Shown here: piece after piece, positions 11,222 to 23,637 of the stretch
Position numbering within the stretch: the stretch's first letter is position 1
Layout: each line of letters begins with the position of its first letter
Source of the DNA: Acidiphilium sp. C61
Lineage (GTDB): Bacteria > Pseudomonadota > Alphaproteobacteria > Acetobacterales > Acetobacteraceae
Direction of reading: 5' to 3'
Length of the DNA: 64,000 nucleotides
Assembly (NCBI RefSeq): GCF_902712915.1
Contig: NZ_CACTIA010000005.1
Location: 186,001-250,000, forward strand
Notes under the pieces: model-generated
What the model was told of the DNA's origin: nothing
Database searches by the model: none
The model's input: only the letters and a program-made list of their open reading frames with translations
Translations under genes and position numbers: made by a program

Positions 11222-13186
11222 TCAGAAGCGCCAGCGCAGCCCGGCGCTGACCATCCGCTGCTCTCCGGCACGCCGCGCGAAAGTCGTCGCAAGGTCGACC
11301 GTCGCCGAAAGCTGGCCTGCAAGCCGCGCTGTGACACCGGCATCCGCCACGCCCCACATCGTCGACAGCTGCGGATAGGTCGTGGTCAGGCCGACCAGCG
11401 GCTCGTCGGTGAAAACGCTGGCGAACTGGCCCGGAGCGCCGCCGATCGAGGCCTGCATCCCGAGCGAGCCATGCGGGCGAATCGCGAAGCCGCCCAGCCT
11501 GACCTGCGCCGAAGCGGCAAATCCGGCGTCGAACAGCACGCGCCCGAAATCCTGGCCGCCCACCGCCATGGTCAGCGCCGGGTCACCCTGTTCGCTATAC
11601 GGGTCGACATGCGCGTCTGTCGCATCGATCCCTACGGTCGGGCCGAATTCAACGACACCGCGATGCAACACATAGCCGGCCTGCACGGTAGCACCCAGCG
11701 TATGGCCTCGTGGCGAGGCGGTGATCGGCGCCAGCACGCCTGGCCGGCTGATCCGGCCAAACCGGTCGATGCCGTAATCGACCTGCGCATCGAGATAGAG
11801 GTGCCGGCTATGCGCAGCGAGATAGGCTGCAAACTGGTAGGCATCGGCATTCAACCGCGCTCCCTCATTCACCGTCGCACTTTCGCGCGAATACCCGATC
11901 GCGATGCCGGCGGTGAGGTGGGGGGTGAAGCGGTAATCCGCGCCGGCAGTCACAGTGCCGATCTGGTCGTGAAAGCCGAGGCTGCCTGGTGCCGCCGCCC
12001 GGGCGCCGAACCCGTAGCCACCGGCGACGAAAACCGACAGCGCGTGACCGTTGCCCGGCAGTTCCATCGGGCCGGTATCGCCCGCCGCCGCATCCGCCAG
12101 CATCGGCGCGCCGGCAAGATCGACCGTCAGCCCCCCGGCACCGTGACGCAGCGCCTCCATCCTGGTGCTGATCGTCTGCGCGAAGGCCGCGGCGCCGGCA
12201 TCCAGCAGGCGCGCCGGCACCGACAGCGACTGGAAGCCGTTCAACGCGCTGGCGACATAGGCCGCGATCACCTGGTGCCCGTGCGTGGTCGGGTGCACGT
12301 TCCACCAAAGATACTGGTTCTGCACCGAGGCTGGCGCAAAGGCGCAGGCCGAACTGGCCGAGGCGAAGCAGGCGTCGGTTACGTTGGTGAAGCCATAGGC
12401 CGCAGGATTGGCGCTGATCTCGGAGAAGATCTGCTGCTGGTTGATCAGCAGGATGTTGATCCCGAGTGAGGCATGCATCTGCCCGGCGAGGGTCGCAAGC
12501 CCCGCATTATGCGCCGCGATGATCTGGTCGCCGAGCGCAACAAGCTGCGGCGTGCCGTTCACCGTCGGCACATTGCCGAAGGGCACGAGATTTTGCAGCA
12601 CGATCTGCCGCGCCCCCAGCGCGGCCACCTGCTGAATTGCCTGTCCGGTCTGGGCAAGTACGGTACTCACGTTCTGGCCGACGATCTGCTGCGCTTGGGC
12701 AGGGGCAGCGCCCACCAGCGCCTCCGTTGCGAAATAATTGTTTCCGCCGATCCAGATCCCCACCACGTCGGCCGGCGCGAAACGCCCGCCCGATGCGGCA
12801 AAACTCTGGATTTCCTGCAATTCGTTGGGCAGGCCGGGCAGCAATGTCGTCGGGAAATTGGCGAGATTGTTGTAGGTCACGCCATTGGCCACAAGCGGCC
12901 CGGCGAAGGCGCCACCCACCGCATAGTCGTTCGAGGGTTTGAAGTTCAACCCGGTCAGCCCCGGCAGATACTCCGCCCAGACCGGCCCGTTCGAAAACCG
13001 GAAACCGACATAGGGCGGCGGCGGATAGGGAACGCCGGTCAGGCGTGGAATATTGCCATTGTCGCTCAGACTGTCGCCAAACACGTACAGACTGCCTGGC
13101 GCCTGCGCCCTCGCTGGCGCAAGCCCCGTGAACGCGGCCACGATTGCGCCAATCGCCAGTCTTCGAAAGGATATCTCGAAGGTCAT
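11222..13186 (-). CDS. GDSL-type esterase autotransporter (outer membrane)
   Basis: A 654-residue type Va autotransporter. Residues ~1-27 (ending ARAQA) are a signal peptide. The passenger is an SGNH/GDSL hydrolase with block I YVFGDSLSDNGN (Ser39), block III GGNN, and the Asp-x-x-His equivalent in WWNVHPTTHGHQ near residue 295. From about residue 390 to the end is a beta-barrel translocator that closes with an aromatic C-terminal strand, LRWRF. Homologous proteins such as EstA/EstP are surface lipases or esterases. It stands alone between tRNA-Leu and glnD, with an inverted repeat upstream that may be an operator. The substrate cannot be told from sequence. Confidence 0.9.
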   Translation of the reverse strand: MTFEISFRRLAIGAIVAAFTGLAPARAQAPGSLYVFGDSLSDNGNIPRLTGVPYPPPPYVGFRFSNGPVWAEYLPGLTGLNFKPSNDYAVGGAFAGPLVANGVTYNNLANFPTTLLPGLPNELQEIQSFAASGGRFAPADVVGIWIGGNNYFATEALVGAAPAQAQQIVGQNVSTVLAQTGQAIQQVAALGARQIVLQNLVPFGNVPTVNGTPQLVALGDQIIAAHNAGLATLAGQMHASLGINILLINQQQIFSEISANPAAYGFTNVTDACFASASSACAFAPASVQNQYLWWNVHPTTHGHQVIAAYVASALNGFQSLSVPARLLDAGAAAFAQTISTRMEALRHGAGGLTVDLAGAPMLADAAAGDTGPMELPGNGHALSVFVAGGYGFGARAAAPGSLGFHDQIGTVTAGADYRFTPHLTAGIAIGYSRESATVNEGARLNADAYQFAAYLAAHSRHLYLDAQVDYGIDRFGRISRPGVLAPITASPRGHTLGATVQAGYVLHRGVVEFGPTVGIDATDAHVDPYSEQGDPALTMAVGGQDFGRVLFDAGFAASAQVRLGGFAIRPHGSLGMQASIGGAPGQFASVFTDEPLVGLTTTYPQLSTMWGVADAGVTARLAGQLSATVDLATTFARRAGEQRMVSAGLRWRF

Positions 13187-13273
13187 CTCGCTCCCCTTTG
13201 TTTATCCCGCATCCGGCTGCTTCAAGCCGATTTGGACAGGACATTTCCCATTACGGAGCAATTATGTCGCAGT

Positions 13274-13302
13274 CGAAATTTCCTGGTCAAATAAAAATTT
13301 CG
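13274..13302. promoter_or_regulatory. Inverted repeat upstream of the autotransporter gene
   Basis: CGAAATTT at 13274-13281 is repeated inverted as AAATTTCG at 13295-13302 with a 13-base spacer, in an A+T-rich patch about 90-115 bases upstream of the GDSL autotransporter ATG. The position and symmetry suit a dimeric regulator site, but no regulator is identified. Confidence 0.35.
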
Positions 13303-13361
13303 CGCCCTAGAATTTTGTCCTCCCGGCAGAGCCGGGTCACATCAAGTTGGAGTTCAGCCGC

Positions 13362-16178
13362 TCAAGACGCTGCGGTGACCTCATAGGAGCGGCCGGCCAG
13401 CGCCTCGATGAGCGCGCTGCGCAGCTGGGCGAGCTTGCGCTCGTTCTGAACCTTCAGGCCGAACACATCCTTCACATAGAACACGTCGACCGCGCGGACT
13501 CCGTAGGTGGTGATATGCGCCGAGGCGATCTGCAGGCCCTGCGAGGTGATCGCAGCGGTGACGTCGTGCAGCAGTCCCGGCCGGTCACGGCCATTCACCT
13601 CGATGACGGTGTGGCGGTTGGACGCGCTGTTGTCGACAACGACCCGCGGCGGCACATGGATTGCCCGCATCCGCCCGCCGACAACGCTGTTCGTCGCCTT
13701 CTCGATTTCGGTGGCGAGGCGCAGCCGGCCGGACAGCACCTGCTCGATCACGGCGGAAATCTTGGCCAGCCGGTGCGGCGATTCGAGCGATCCGCCGCCG
13801 GCATCCTGGATCCAGAACGTGTCGAGTGCCATGCCGTCCGTCAATGTGTGGATGCGCGCATCGACGATCGTCGCCCCGGCGACCGCGAGCGCTCCGGCGA
13901 TACGGCTGAACAGACCAGCATGGTCAGCGGTATAGACAACGACTTCAGTCACCGAGCGCGCGGGCAACGGTTCCGCGGCAACGGTCAGGGGAGCATCCCT
14001 GTGCCGCGCATCGCGGATCATTCGGCCGTGCCGCGCTATGCTCTCGGGGTCGAAGCCAAGCCAGTAGCCCGGATATCCCATGTTGAGGAAATCATCGCGC
14101 TCGGCATCCGGCCAGTCGGAAAGCAGTTCGGCCACCATCTGCTTGACCCGCGCCACCCGGGTATCGCGCTCGGTCGTGGCCAGCCCGCCCTCGAGCACTT
14201 CGGCAACACGGGCATAGATTTCGCGCAGCAAGGTGGCCTTCCAGCCGTTCCAGACCTTGGGCGAAACCGCGCGGATGTCCGACACCGTCAGGATCAGCAG
14301 CAATCTCAGCCGCTCGGGCGACTGGACCACATCGGCGAGGTCGAGGATCGTCTTGGGGTCGTCGATGTCGCGGGAAAACGCGGTCTGGCTCAGCAGCAAG
14401 TGATGCAGCACGAGCCAGGACACCATTTCGGTTTCCTCTGGATCAAGGCCAAGCGCCGGACCGATCGTCAGCGCCAGTTCAGCACCGATCTCGGAATGGT
14501 CGCCCCCCCTGCCCTTCGCGATGTCATGCAGCAGCAGCGCGACGTAGAGCGCCCGGCGCGACTGCACGTGATGCGCGAGCCCGCTGGCCACCGGTACGAT
14601 CTCCGAAAGCTCGCCGCGTTCGATCGCGTTCAGCACCCCGATCGCGTGGATCGTGTGCATGTCGACCGTGTAGACATGGTAGGAATCGAATTGCATCTGC
14701 CCGACGATGCGCCGCCAGTCGGGCAGATAGCGGCCCAGCGCGCCGGTTTCGTTGAGTATCGCGAGCCACTGGGCGCCATCTTGCCGGGCCTCCCCGTCAC
14801 CGCAGAGCAGGTCGAGGAATAGTGCCGCGGCGCGGGGATCGGTACGCAGTTCCGCCGTACGACGTGCGCCGCGGATCATCGCGCGAAGCGCAAGTGGATG
14901 CAGTTTCAGTCCCCGGTCGCGCGCGACCTGCAGGATCCGCAGCAGCTGGATCGGCTCGGCCATCGGCTCGCGGCCGGTGACAAACAGGACCTTGCCGTCT
15001 GCCAGCACGAACCCGGCATCGAGCAGTGCCGCGTCGGTCGCCGGCGCGATCGCGGGCGGCCCCAGCGCCGCGCGCACCACGGCGGGTTCCAGCACCCCTG
15101 TCACCCGCGCGACCTCGCGCACGACCAGGAAATAGTGCCGCATGAATCGCTCCACCCCATCCTGCCGCCCATGCCGCGTATAGCCCATGCGCGCGCCGAT
15201 CACCGGCTGCAGATCGAAGGTCAGCCGTTCCTCGGCACGGCCGGCGACATAATGCAGATGGAAGCGCACGCTCCAGAGATAGTCCCATGCCCGCTTGCAG
15301 GCGCGCGCCTCGGTGGCGCTGAGAATGCCGCCACCCGGCGCGCCGGCGCCGACCAGCTCGGTCATGGCGAATGTGCCGAACACGTAGCGGGCGAGCCAGT
15401 AGAGGGTTTGCAGGTCGCGCAGCCCGCCTTTGCCTTCCTTGATGTTCGGCTCGACCATGAAGGGCGTATCGCCGAAACGCCTGTGGCGGGCGGCGCGTTC
15501 GGCCTGTTTCGCGGTAATGTAGCCCGCCGGGCTGCCGGCGGCACAATCGTGGCGGAAGGCCTGCTGGAAATGCGCGAACAGCGCCCGGTCGCCGGCAATG
15601 CAGCGGGCATCGAGCAAGGATGTCCGTATCGTGCTGTCGCCCTGCGACTCGGTCAGGCAATCGGCTGTCGAGCGGGTGGCGTGCCCGACTTTCAGCCCGA
15701 GATCCCACATGAAATACAGGATGAATTCCACCGCGCGGAGCACCCGGGCGGAGGGTTCGCTGTCGGTCAGGAACAGCAGGTCGATATCGCTGAAAGGCGC
15801 GAGAGTGGCGCGGCCGTACCCGCCGGTCGCGGCAACAGCGAGGCGATCTCCCTCTTCGACCGGCAGCAGATCGACCGCGTAGCCGATCAGGGCGGCGAGC
15901 AGCTCGTCCATAAGCCCCGAGAGAAGACGGGCGGCCGCAAGGCCGGACATGTCGCCCCGCTCGAAGCGGGTCTGCACATGGGTTTGCAGCCGGGCGAGCT
16001 GGCGGCGAACGATGCCGAGCGCGTGATCCCGCGATGGCGGATTGCCGCGCGGCAGCGTGCGCGCGAGCTCGGCGCCGATATCGGGGCGACCGATGACCGC
16101 GTCATGCGGCGGCGGCGGACTCACGGCCGCTGGCATGACGGGCGGAAAATCGCGCGACGGCTGGCTGGTGTTCGACAT
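13362..16178 (-). CDS. glnD: Bifunctional [protein-PII] uridylyltransferase / uridylyl-removing enzyme
   Basis: 938 residues, with the GlnD domain order. A nucleotidyltransferase domain carries GGYGR...FSDIDLLFL (~119-137), followed by the GlnD-specific linker, an HD phosphohydrolase domain with LLLHDIAKGRGGDHS (~550-565), and two C-terminal ACT domains (from ~740 and ~860) that sense glutamine. It uridylylates PII proteins under nitrogen limitation and deuridylylates them under nitrogen excess. It starts one base after the mutS stop, so the two are probably co-transcribed. The Pro-rich first ~30 residues are non-conserved. Confidence 0.96.
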   Translation of the reverse strand: MSNTSQPSRDFPPVMPAAVSPPPPHDAVIGRPDIGAELARTLPRGNPPSRDHALGIVRRQLARLQTHVQTRFERGDMSGLAAARLLSGLMDELLAALIGYAVDLLPVEEGDRLAVAATGGYGRATLAPFSDIDLLFLTDSEPSARVLRAVEFILYFMWDLGLKVGHATRSTADCLTESQGDSTIRTSLLDARCIAGDRALFAHFQQAFRHDCAAGSPAGYITAKQAERAARHRRFGDTPFMVEPNIKEGKGGLRDLQTLYWLARYVFGTFAMTELVGAGAPGGGILSATEARACKRAWDYLWSVRFHLHYVAGRAEERLTFDLQPVIGARMGYTRHGRQDGVERFMRHYFLVVREVARVTGVLEPAVVRAALGPPAIAPATDAALLDAGFVLADGKVLFVTGREPMAEPIQLLRILQVARDRGLKLHPLALRAMIRGARRTAELRTDPRAAALFLDLLCGDGEARQDGAQWLAILNETGALGRYLPDWRRIVGQMQFDSYHVYTVDMHTIHAIGVLNAIERGELSEIVPVASGLAHHVQSRRALYVALLLHDIAKGRGGDHSEIGAELALTIGPALGLDPEETEMVSWLVLHHLLLSQTAFSRDIDDPKTILDLADVVQSPERLRLLLILTVSDIRAVSPKVWNGWKATLLREIYARVAEVLEGGLATTERDTRVARVKQMVAELLSDWPDAERDDFLNMGYPGYWLGFDPESIARHGRMIRDARHRDAPLTVAAEPLPARSVTEVVVYTADHAGLFSRIAGALAVAGATIVDARIHTLTDGMALDTFWIQDAGGGSLESPHRLAKISAVIEQVLSGRLRLATEIEKATNSVVGGRMRAIHVPPRVVVDNSASNRHTVIEVNGRDRPGLLHDVTAAITSQGLQIASAHITTYGVRAVDVFYVKDVFGLKVQNERKLAQLRSALIEALAGRSYEVTAAS

Positions 16179-16179
16179 A

Positions 16180-18828
16180 TCACTTCTTCTCTACCGCGCC
16201 ATCCGCCTTGTCGCCAAGGAAGTTTCGCCGCCACGCGTAGATCAGTTCCAGCGCTGCGCGTGGTGAAAGCTGGTCCGGATCGGCCTCGGCGAGCGCCGCA
16301 TGCCAGCCATCCGCAGACGGCAGTTCAGCGGATGGCGGCTGGTCGTCTCCCGCCGCCGCGAAAAGCGGCAGCGCGCCCGCCTCGCTGCCGCCGCGCTCGG
16401 CCGCGCGCAGCAGCGCCTCGGCCCGGCGGATCACCGGCTCTGGCAGCCCGGCGAGTTTCGCGACATGCACGCCCCAGCTTCGCTCCGCCGCGCCCTCGAT
16501 CACCTCGTGCAGGAACACGACGCTGCCCCGCCACGACTTCACCCGCATCGTGCACGGCCGCAGCCGCGGCAGCGCCGCGCCAAGCTGCACCAGGTCGTGA
16601 AAATGCGTGGCGAAGATGCTGCGGCAGCGAATTGACCCGTGCAGCGCCTCCAGCACCGCCTGGGCGATCGCGAGCCCGTCGCGCGTGCCGGTGCCGCGGC
16701 CGATCTCGTCGATGATGACGAAGCTGCGCGGCCCGGCCTGGTTGAGGATGGACGCGGTCTCGATCATCTCGACCATGAAGGTCGAGCGACCGGCGGCAAG
16801 GTCGTCGGCAGCACCCACGCGGGAGAACAGCCGGTCCACCAGCCCGATCCGCGCCTGGTCCGCCGGCACCGGCAGCCCGGCCTGGGCAAGAACGATCACC
16901 AGCGCGTTCTGCCGCAGGAAGGTGGATTTGCCGGCCATGTTCGGCCCAGTCAGCAGCATCAGCCGCCGCTCGGGCGAAAGGTCGGCATCGTTGGCGATGA
17001 AGCGCGCCCCGGCGGGCAGCGCCGCCTCGACCACCGGATGCCGCCCGGCGACGATGCTGAACGCCGCGTCCTCGGAAAGCTCGGGCGCGCACCAGCGCCC
17101 GCTCTCGGCCAGCGTCGCGGCCGATTGCAGCGCATCGAGCCGCGCCAGCGCCGCCGCACAGTCCGCGAGCGCCGCCTCTTCGCGCATTGCCGCGGCGAGC
17201 AAATGATCGAGCACCAGCGCCTCCCGCGCCGCCGCCCGCTCATGCGCCTCGGCGATCCGCCGGTCGAGATCCGACAATTCGGGATGGGTGAACCGCGCCG
17301 CCGAAGCCAGCCCCTGCCGCAGGATCAGCTCCGGATACGCCCGCAGCGCCTCGACCGCCGCCGCCGGCGCCTCCAGCACATAGCCAAGCTGACTGTGATG
17401 CCGCACCTTGAGGCTGGCGATGCCGTAGCGCGAGGCAAGTTCGGTCTGCAGCGCCGCGATCACCTGGCGGGTGTCGTCGCGCAGCCGGCGCTCGCCGTCG
17501 AGCTCGCCGTCGAACCCCGCGCGGATCGCCGGCGCATCGCCGATCCGCGCGGGTGGTGTTTCAACCAGCGCGGCCGCCAGCAGCGCCGCCAGCTCCGGCC
17601 CGGCGGCGAGCTTCGCCACGTCCTCCGCCAGCGGGTGCATGGGGTCGGCGGCGACCGCCGGCGCAAGCCCCTCGGCCACCGCGCGCGCGGCAGCGAGTGA
17701 ATCCCGCACCTGGCCCAGATCGCGCGGGGACAGCCGGCCCGCCTTCCGCCCCGCGAGGCCGAGCCGCACGAGTGCGCGGGCCAGGTCCGGCGCGCCGCGC
17801 AGTGCGCCGCGCAGTGCGGCAAGTGTGCCCGGGGCGTCGAGCAGGCTCTGCCAGCCCGCCTGCCGCGCCTGCAGCGGGCCGATCGCGTCGAGCGGTGCGG
17901 CGATCCAGCCGGCGAGCATCCGCGCGCCTGCGGCGGTCACCGTTCGGCGTACCGCGCCGAACAGGCTGCCGGCCTCACCGCCATCAGCCGTGCGCAGCAG
18001 ATCGAGGCTTGCGCGGGTCGCGGCGTCCATTGCCAGCAGGCCGGTCTCGCCCGCGCGCACCGGGCGGGCGATGCGCGGCAGCGTGCCGGCCTGGCTGCGC
18101 TCGACATAGCGCAGCGCCGCCGCTGCCGCCTGTGCCTCATGATCGGTAAAGGCACCGAAGGCGTCGAGGGAGGCAACATCGAACAGCCGCGCGAGATCGC
18201 GCCGGGCCAGCTCCGCAGGCGGCGGCGGGCCTGGGTCGGTCCGCCGGCTTTCATGCGGCCCGAGTTCGATATCTGCCGCGGAAAGAATTTCCGCCGGGTC
18301 CAGCCGGCCGAGCAGCGCGGCGAGTTCGGCTTCTGCCAGATCGGCGGTTTCGAACAATGCTGTCGAGACATCGAGCCAGGCGGCACCGACCCGGCCGGCC
18401 CGCGGCACCAGCGCCAGCAGAAGGCTGGCTCGCCCCGAGTCGAGCAGCGCTTCCTCGGTGATCGTGCCGGGGGTGATGAGCCGGACCACGGCGCGGTCGA
18501 TCAGCACCTTGCCACCCCGCGCCTTCGCTGCCTCTGGTGCCTCGACCTGCTCGGCTACCGCGACGCGGAATCCCCGCCGGATAAGCCGGGTGAGATAGGT
18601 ATCGCGCTGCGAGACCGGCACACCGCACATCGCGATCGGCTCGCCCTGATGGGTACCGCGTGCGGTCAGCGCGATGTCGAGCGCCGCCGAGGCCGCCTCG
18701 GCATCCTCGAAGAACAGCTCGTAGAAATCCCCCATCCGGAAGAAGATCAACGCGTCCGGGTAGTCGGCCTTCGCGCGGAACCACTGCGCCATCGCGGGGG
18801 TTGCGCCGGCGGCGCGCTCTGAATTCAT
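16180..18828 (-). CDS. mutS: DNA mismatch repair protein MutS
   Basis: 882 residues. The N-terminal mismatch-binding domain contains MGDFYELFFEDA with the Phe-x-Glu that wedges at mismatches. The core and clamp domains follow, then the ABC-type ATPase with Walker A GPNMAGKST (~633) and Walker B VIIDEIGRGTGTRDG. The signature reads GTGTRDG where most MutS proteins have GTSTYDG or GTATFDG; the catalytic residues of Walker A/B are intact, so I expect an active protein. The ATG at 18828 is followed by NSERAAGATPAMAQW, matching the family start. It is divergent from carA across 136 bases. Confidence 0.96.
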   Translation of the reverse strand: MNSERAAGATPAMAQWFRAKADYPDALIFFRMGDFYELFFEDAEAASAALDIALTARGTHQGEPIAMCGVPVSQRDTYLTRLIRRGFRVAVAEQVEAPEAAKARGGKVLIDRAVVRLITPGTITEEALLDSGRASLLLALVPRAGRVGAAWLDVSTALFETADLAEAELAALLGRLDPAEILSAADIELGPHESRRTDPGPPPPAELARRDLARLFDVASLDAFGAFTDHEAQAAAAALRYVERSQAGTLPRIARPVRAGETGLLAMDAATRASLDLLRTADGGEAGSLFGAVRRTVTAAGARMLAGWIAAPLDAIGPLQARQAGWQSLLDAPGTLAALRGALRGAPDLARALVRLGLAGRKAGRLSPRDLGQVRDSLAAARAVAEGLAPAVAADPMHPLAEDVAKLAAGPELAALLAAALVETPPARIGDAPAIRAGFDGELDGERRLRDDTRQVIAALQTELASRYGIASLKVRHHSQLGYVLEAPAAAVEALRAYPELILRQGLASAARFTHPELSDLDRRIAEAHERAAAREALVLDHLLAAAMREEAALADCAAALARLDALQSAATLAESGRWCAPELSEDAAFSIVAGRHPVVEAALPAGARFIANDADLSPERRLMLLTGPNMAGKSTFLRQNALVIVLAQAGLPVPADQARIGLVDRLFSRVGAADDLAAGRSTFMVEMIETASILNQAGPRSFVIIDEIGRGTGTRDGLAIAQAVLEALHGSIRCRSIFATHFHDLVQLGAALPRLRPCTMRVKSWRGSVVFLHEVIEGAAERSWGVHVAKLAGLPEPVIRRAEALLRAAERGGSEAGALPLFAAAGDDQPPSAELPSADGWHAALAEADPDQLSPRAALELIYAWRRNFLGDKADGAVEKK

Positions 18829-18917
18829 TCATTCTTTCTAGCCGAGGACACGGTAGGCGAGGAAGAGCGCGGCAAAATGTCGAGTGCCGGAAATAATTTC
18901 CATCCCTATTCTCGTCA

Positions 18918-18952
18918 GGAGAAATCCGGTTGAACTCGGAGGAAAAATCCGG
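18918..18952 (+). repeat. Two direct repeats of a 12-mer just upstream of the carA frame
   Basis: GGAGAAATCCGG at 18918-18929 and GGAAAAATCCGG at 18941-18952 match at 11 of 12 bases and are spaced 23 bases apart, about two turns of DNA. They lie in the mutS/carA divergent region directly before the helix-turn-helix-like leader at 18965. They could be tandem operator sites. The G+A-rich cores could also mimic ribosome-binding sites. Confidence 0.4.
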
Positions 18953-18964
18953 CATGAGACCGTC

Positions 18965-19150
18965 ATGCCCAAGACGACAGACGAGATCATCGACCTGCTG
19001 GGCGGTGCCGATGCGGCAGCCCGGCTGACCCAGGTTTCGACCGAAGCCGTGCGCAAGTGGCGCAGCGCCGGGGCGATTCCGGCGCGGCACTGGCCGGCGG
19101 TGATTGCCGTCACCGGTCTGTCCCTGGCCGATCTTTCAGGAGAGATTGCA
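18965..19150 (+). other. In-frame helix-turn-helix-like segment fused to the front of CarA
   Basis: From the ATG at 18965 the frame reads MPKTTDEIIDLLGG..., then a likely recognition helix VSTEAVRKWRSAGAIPARHW, then VIAVTGLSLADLSGE, and continues without a stop into [10 protein letters not shown], the normal start of CarA at 19151. The ~62-residue segment looks like the small Cro/YdaS-like helix-turn-helix proteins that occur as free-standing short genes in many alphaproteobacteria. Either a 447-residue HTH-CarA fusion is made, or the HTH is an expressed leader with CarA re-initiated inside it. The frame is open further upstream to 18884, but that part looks non-coding. Confidence 0.6.
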
Positions 19151-19153
19151 ATG
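19138..19153 (+). promoter_or_regulatory. Internal ribosome-binding site and start codon of carA
   Basis: AGGAGAG at 19138-19144 lies six bases before the ATG at 19151. This is a strong Shine-Dalgarno sequence with ideal spacing inside the open HTH-CarA frame. It supports synthesis of a normal 385-residue CarA. No comparably placed site precedes the ATG at 18965. Confidence 0.6.
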
Positions 19154-20308
19154 GAATCCGAAACCACGAAGCCGGACGGGGCGACTGCGGCGCTGGTACT
19201 GGGCGACGGGCGCGTGTTCTGGGGAAGCGGTTTCGGCGCGCATTCCGCCGGCAGCCCCGCGGAACTCTGCTTCTCCACCGGGATGACCGGCTATCAGGAA
19301 ACCCTGACCGACCCTTCCTTCGCCGGGCAGATCATCACCTTTACCTTCCCCCATATCGGCAATGTCGGCGCCAATCCCGAGGATATCGAGGCAAATACGA
19401 GCTTCGCCCGCGGCCTTGTGATCAACCGTGACATCACCCAGCCCTCCAACTGGCGCGCCGCCGAAGGGCTGGCCGCCTGGTGCCGCCGCATGGGATTGCC
19501 GGGCATCGCCGGGGTCGATACCCGCGCCCTCACCCGCACCATCCGCGACGACGGCCCGCCCAACGCGCTGATCGCCTATCCCGAGGATGGCCGCTTCGAC
19601 ATTCCCGCCCTGATCGAGCGGGCCCGCGCCTGGCCGGGGCTCGAGGGCATGGACCTCGCGCGCGAGGTGTCCTGCACCCAGAGCTACGAGTGGACCGAGA
19701 CGCTTTGGGATCTTGCGCACGGGTTCGGCCGGCAGGATACGCCCAAATTCACTGTCGTTGCCGTGGATTACGGCGCGAAGCGGAACATTTTGCGCAATCT
19801 CGCGAGCGCCGGCTGCCGGGTCATCGTGGTCCCCGCCACCGCTTCGGCCGAGGATATTCTCCGCCATCAGCCTGACGGCGTGTTCCTCTCCAACGGCCCC
19901 GGCGATCCGGCGGCGACAGCCGAATACGCCGTATCGGCGATCCGCGGCGTGCTCGATGCCGGCAAGCCGCTCTTCGGCATCTGCCTCGGCCACCAGCTTC
20001 TCGCCCACACGCTCGGCGCACGGACCTACAAGCTCGCCCGCGGCCATCGCGGCGCCAATCAGCCGGTGCAGGAACTTGCGACCGGCAAGGTCGAGATCAC
20101 CAGTCAGAACCACGGTTTCGCGGTCGACGAGGCGAGCCTCCCCGACGGCGTCACGGTCACCCATCGTTCGCTGTTCGACGGGTCGAACGAGGGCATCGCC
20201 TGCCCGGCAAAGAACTGCTTCTCCGTGCAATACCACCCCGAGGCCAGCCCTGGACCGTCGGATGCCAATCACCTGTTCCGGCGCTTTGTCGCGATGATGG
20301 AGGGCTGA
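19151..20308 (+). CDS. carA: Carbamoyl-phosphate synthase small (glutaminase) subunit
   Basis: 385 residues from the ATG at 19151, the usual CarA length. The N-terminal small-subunit domain ([16 protein letters not shown]..., [18 protein letters not shown]) is followed by a class I glutamine amidotransferase domain with the catalytic Cys in [15 protein letters not shown] and His-Glu in [11 protein letters not shown]. It hydrolyses glutamine and passes ammonia to CarB for arginine and pyrimidine synthesis. carB starts two bases after its stop. The frame is open upstream, adding an HTH-like segment from 18965 (described separately), so an alternative start giving 447 residues is possible. Confidence 0.95.
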   Translation: MESETTKPDGATAALVLGDGRVFWGSGFGAHSAGSPAELCFSTGMTGYQETLTDPSFAGQIITFTFPHIGNVGANPEDIEANTSFARGLVINRDITQPSNWRAAEGLAAWCRRMGLPGIAGVDTRALTRTIRDDGPPNALIAYPEDGRFDIPALIERARAWPGLEGMDLAREVSCTQSYEWTETLWDLAHGFGRQDTPKFTVVAVDYGAKRNILRNLASAGCRVIVVPATASAEDILRHQPDGVFLSNGPGDPAATAEYAVSAIRGVLDAGKPLFGICLGHQLLAHTLGARTYKLARGHRGANQPVQELATGKVEITSQNHGFAVDEASLPDGVTVTHRSLFDGSNEGIACPAKNCFSVQYHPEASPGPSDANHLFRRFVAMMEG

Positions 20309-20310
20309 CC

Positions 20311-23556
<3,246 letters not shown>

Positions 23557-23565
23557 CCGCGGTGC

Positions 23566-23591
23566 CGGGCCGTCCCGGCCCGCGCCTTTTT
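23566..23591 (+). terminator. Rho-independent terminator after carB
   Basis: The stem CGGGCCG/CGGCCCG with a three-base loop is followed by CGCC and five Ts. It lies ten bases beyond the carB stop and ahead of greA, so greA may use its own promoter or read-through. Confidence 0.6.
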
Positions 23592-23637
23592 CGCTCATCC
23601 CCACGCCGGATGGCTTAACCTGACTGAAGGAACTGCC

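Noticed and set aside
10283..12469. 728-codon plus-strand open frame
   Set aside because: Antisense to trigger factor, tRNA-Leu and the autotransporter; Arg/His-rich with no domain.
14898..16715. 605-codon plus-strand open frame
   Set aside because: Antisense to glnD and the end of mutS; low-complexity composition, no family features.
18884..18964. Further upstream start for the HTH-CarA frame
   Set aside because: The added residues (PEIISIPILVRRNPVELGG) include the 12-mer repeats and do not look conserved; no ribosome-binding site precedes the ATG at 18884.
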